From Rallus limicola (Eukaryota; Chordata; Aves; Gruiformes; Rallidae): a stretch of DNA of 64,000 nucleotides. Where the stretch lies: the NCBI GenBank assembly GCA_022605955.1, contig JAKCOZ010000005.1:2569501-2633500 (forward strand), in the 5' to 3' direction. Under the pieces are notes generated by a model. That model was not told the origin of the DNA. It did not search any database and was given only the letters and a program-made list of their open reading frames with translations. The translations under genes and the position numbers were made by a program. Of the stretch, positions 61,936 to 64,000 are shown piece after piece. Each line of letters starts with the position of its first letter. The first letter of the stretch is position 1.

Positions 61936-64000
61936 ATCTAGCAATAGCTCACAGTAAAAGGGATTTCTCCTTTCATACCAGAATATACAGCTTACTGCAT
62001 TTTTTTATTTATTTTAGGTTCACAGTGTAGCATCACACTTATCTGTACTGGTACAAAAGAAAATGGAAGAAATAGTTGATGATGGGAGCTGCTTAAACTG
62101 TGACTCCTGACAACAAGGTTATGTTCAAGAAACTACAGCTCAAGGTCTGGGTCATCCTCCAGTAGTACCTATGTCTTTTCTTTGACTTATAGACAAGACT
62201 GGCTAAACTCTTAAAGTTCTATGTAGTTCTGTATTTAAAGTAGCCAAAGCTTAGGTGCTTAGCACTTTCATGAAAAATACCCTAAGGGGTACTTGCTAAA
62301 GTGCTAGAGGTGTTAAGAACAGCATTTTGTGAGCTGCTTCTGCTCATGCTTCTCTTGCAGCGATCTGTTCGTCTTTCAGGCAGAAACACATTCAAAAAGA
62401 AGAAAAAAAAAAGGCAGTAAAATAGTGACATTCTTCCACATATCCAGCCCTCTGCTTTTTTATCAGGAAGGCTTATTTCTATGCAGAATTCAGGTTTAGC
62501 TGATACAAAATCTTGAGTAACCAAAATTAATGCTGCTTAAAGGCGAAATACCACTGAGCTTGCTAGAAGAGCCTTCCAAGAATTTTAGGCACAACTGTAA
62601 GCAGTTTCTCCAGAAGATGAGGCTGCTTGAGTCTTCTTTCTTGTGTCAAGTAACCAGAATGAAAATGTCTAACATTCCCTTTCTTGGATATGACGTATTA
62701 TGCTACACAGTCACACTAGGCAGAAGCTACCATAATTTCACAGTAAAAGCGGACGAGAAAACAAACTGTGATAACTTTTTATCTGTAGCTATTTTTCACG
62801 CTCTCTAGCAGTTGAGGGACAAGGTCTTAAGTTTCACAGGGGTCAGCTGCACTTCCCATAACAAGATCTACAGAATAATAAAAAAGATGAGTGGAAAGGA
62901 ATAGACAAATAGTACAGAACTTGATACATAAAAGCATTTGTATGCAAATGAACAAATTACAGATTTATGTTGGACAAAGGTTAAAAAAGGGAAAGATAAA
63001 TTACTTGGCAGTCATAATTGCTATATGCAAAGAGAATACAGGTTGCTGAGTTCATTCTGTAAACAAAATCATGGCTGTGCTTGGGACTGCAATTTTTATG
63101 AAAAAAATATCACTACAATATTGGTTTGAAATACATTCATCTTTCCAAATCAACTATTTCAAAATAATTGGTATCTGCTATTCAAAATATATCTAATCTC
63201 ACCTGTATTCTGCAGAAGATGGTTGGAATCTGATTTATGTGATAGGCTCAAGGCAGCTCTGATACCTCAGTCCGAGTCTACTATTGCTTTGTCAGGGAGG
63301 CACTGGTTAATACTTAGTAAGGGAGCTTTGTTCATCCAAGATATTTTATAAGCCCAAAAAAAGGCTCATACACCCAACTGGAAAAGTACCTTACCATTTC
63401 ATGGGGATGCCTGTATCTGTGCTGAAGATTTGACACATCGTCTAGATACCTTTAGTTCACTGACTACTTCAGAAAATATAACTAATACATAGTGTTTGTC
63501 AGACCTTCTTTTCATTCTCATTGTTCTATAAAGTTTAGTTATCTGTATAGATGTACGAAACTGTTGCTTAAACACTTTAGTGACAGTAAGAAATGCAGAT
63601 TACTAGTAGATACATTATGAAGAGAGACTAAGGTGAGACAGTAGTGCATTTGTATCAGATGACATTACTGGAGTTTTATATCATATTTCATATTAGGAAA
63701 AAGTAAGGGATCTTAACACAAATGTTCCTTCTTAGAAATGTAGACAATTGCATTTTCACTGCTGTAAGGCAGAAAGGCTCTCCACTCACTACTGACAACT
63801 ACAGTACAGATGCATTAAATATAAAATTTTACACAACAGTTCAGCTAAGCAAGGTTCAATTTTGCCTCTCCAATACACTGTGAAGTTGTCTGTAGAAATG
63901 CTCTGATATTAACTCAACTCAATTGGTTTCAATTCACCCAGTGTTTAATGATTTTCTGTTGTCACATAACTATTAATCCAGTTGTGTTACCACCACTGGT
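61936..64000. other. AT-rich non-coding sequence to the window end
   Basis: No gene or interspersed repeat recognised. A minus-strand 80-codon frame at 62282-62524 has a basic, Ser-rich end but no family match that I can name. Confidence 0.5.

Noticed and set aside
62282..62524. Minus-strand 80-codon frame with a basic Ser-rich end, and a CTTCTCTTGCAG splice-acceptor-like word on the opposite strand near 62.35 kb
   Set aside because: No family recognised and no partner donor or exon could be supported.
1..64000. CRISPR arrays, bacterial operons, tRNA or rRNA genes
   Set aside because: The repeats are vertebrate (avian) retroelements; no regularly spaced direct repeats, ribosome binding sites or tRNA/rRNA-like sequence were seen.

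Overview
The window looks like non-coding DNA from a bird nuclear genome. It is AT-rich and has no convincing cellular protein gene, exon, rRNA or tRNA. The avian call rests on the interspersed repeats. At least eight CR1 LINE loci are present, several with the typical CR1 3' end (a GGTTGGAAGGGACC-type block next to CAGAATCACAGAAT or ATTCTATGATT). Five LTR-type segments are also present. Four of them belong to one related group that resembles ERVL-type solo LTRs common in neoavian birds. The species and chromosome cannot be named from this sequence alone. Family names come from remembered consensus sequences, not from a search.

Layout. 1-12.49 kb: AT-rich single-copy sequence with a few simple repeats and one unexplained 135-codon open frame on the minus strand. 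12.49-12.89 kb: LTR relic (minus) with a duplicated U3 element. 15.61-17.08 kb: 5'-truncated CR1 (minus) with decayed reverse transcriptase (RT). 18.70-19.25 kb: solo-LTR-like element (minus) with CCAAT, TATA and AATAAA in promoter order. 22.54-24.61 kb: two CR1 3' fragments (minus). 26.94-29.18 kb: a composite plus-strand CR1 locus, split by about 1.1 kb of unexplained sequence. 29.2-42.8 kb: a long stretch almost free of recognisable repeats, with one 160-bp CR1 relic. 42.8-44.5 kb: LTR segment and then CR1, both plus. 47.0-48.7 kb: short CR1 tail, a 27-A tract and a solo LTR (minus). 53.66-55.0 kb: LTR (minus) and then CR1 (plus). 61.15-61.94 kb: CR1 RT fragment (plus) lacking its 3' half, with one stop in about 220 codons.

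No genes act together here. The content is retroelement debris in intergenic or intronic DNA. The best leads are: (1) a roughly 515-bp CR1 block shared at about 97% identity between 28.3 and 43.7 kb and ending inside the element, which suggests gene conversion, local duplication or a mosaic element; (2) an LTR with a 19-bp tandem duplication carrying AP-1 and E-box-like sites just upstream of its TATA box; (3) four related LTRs, one with an 8-bp candidate target-site duplication. I found no sign of a new biological system.
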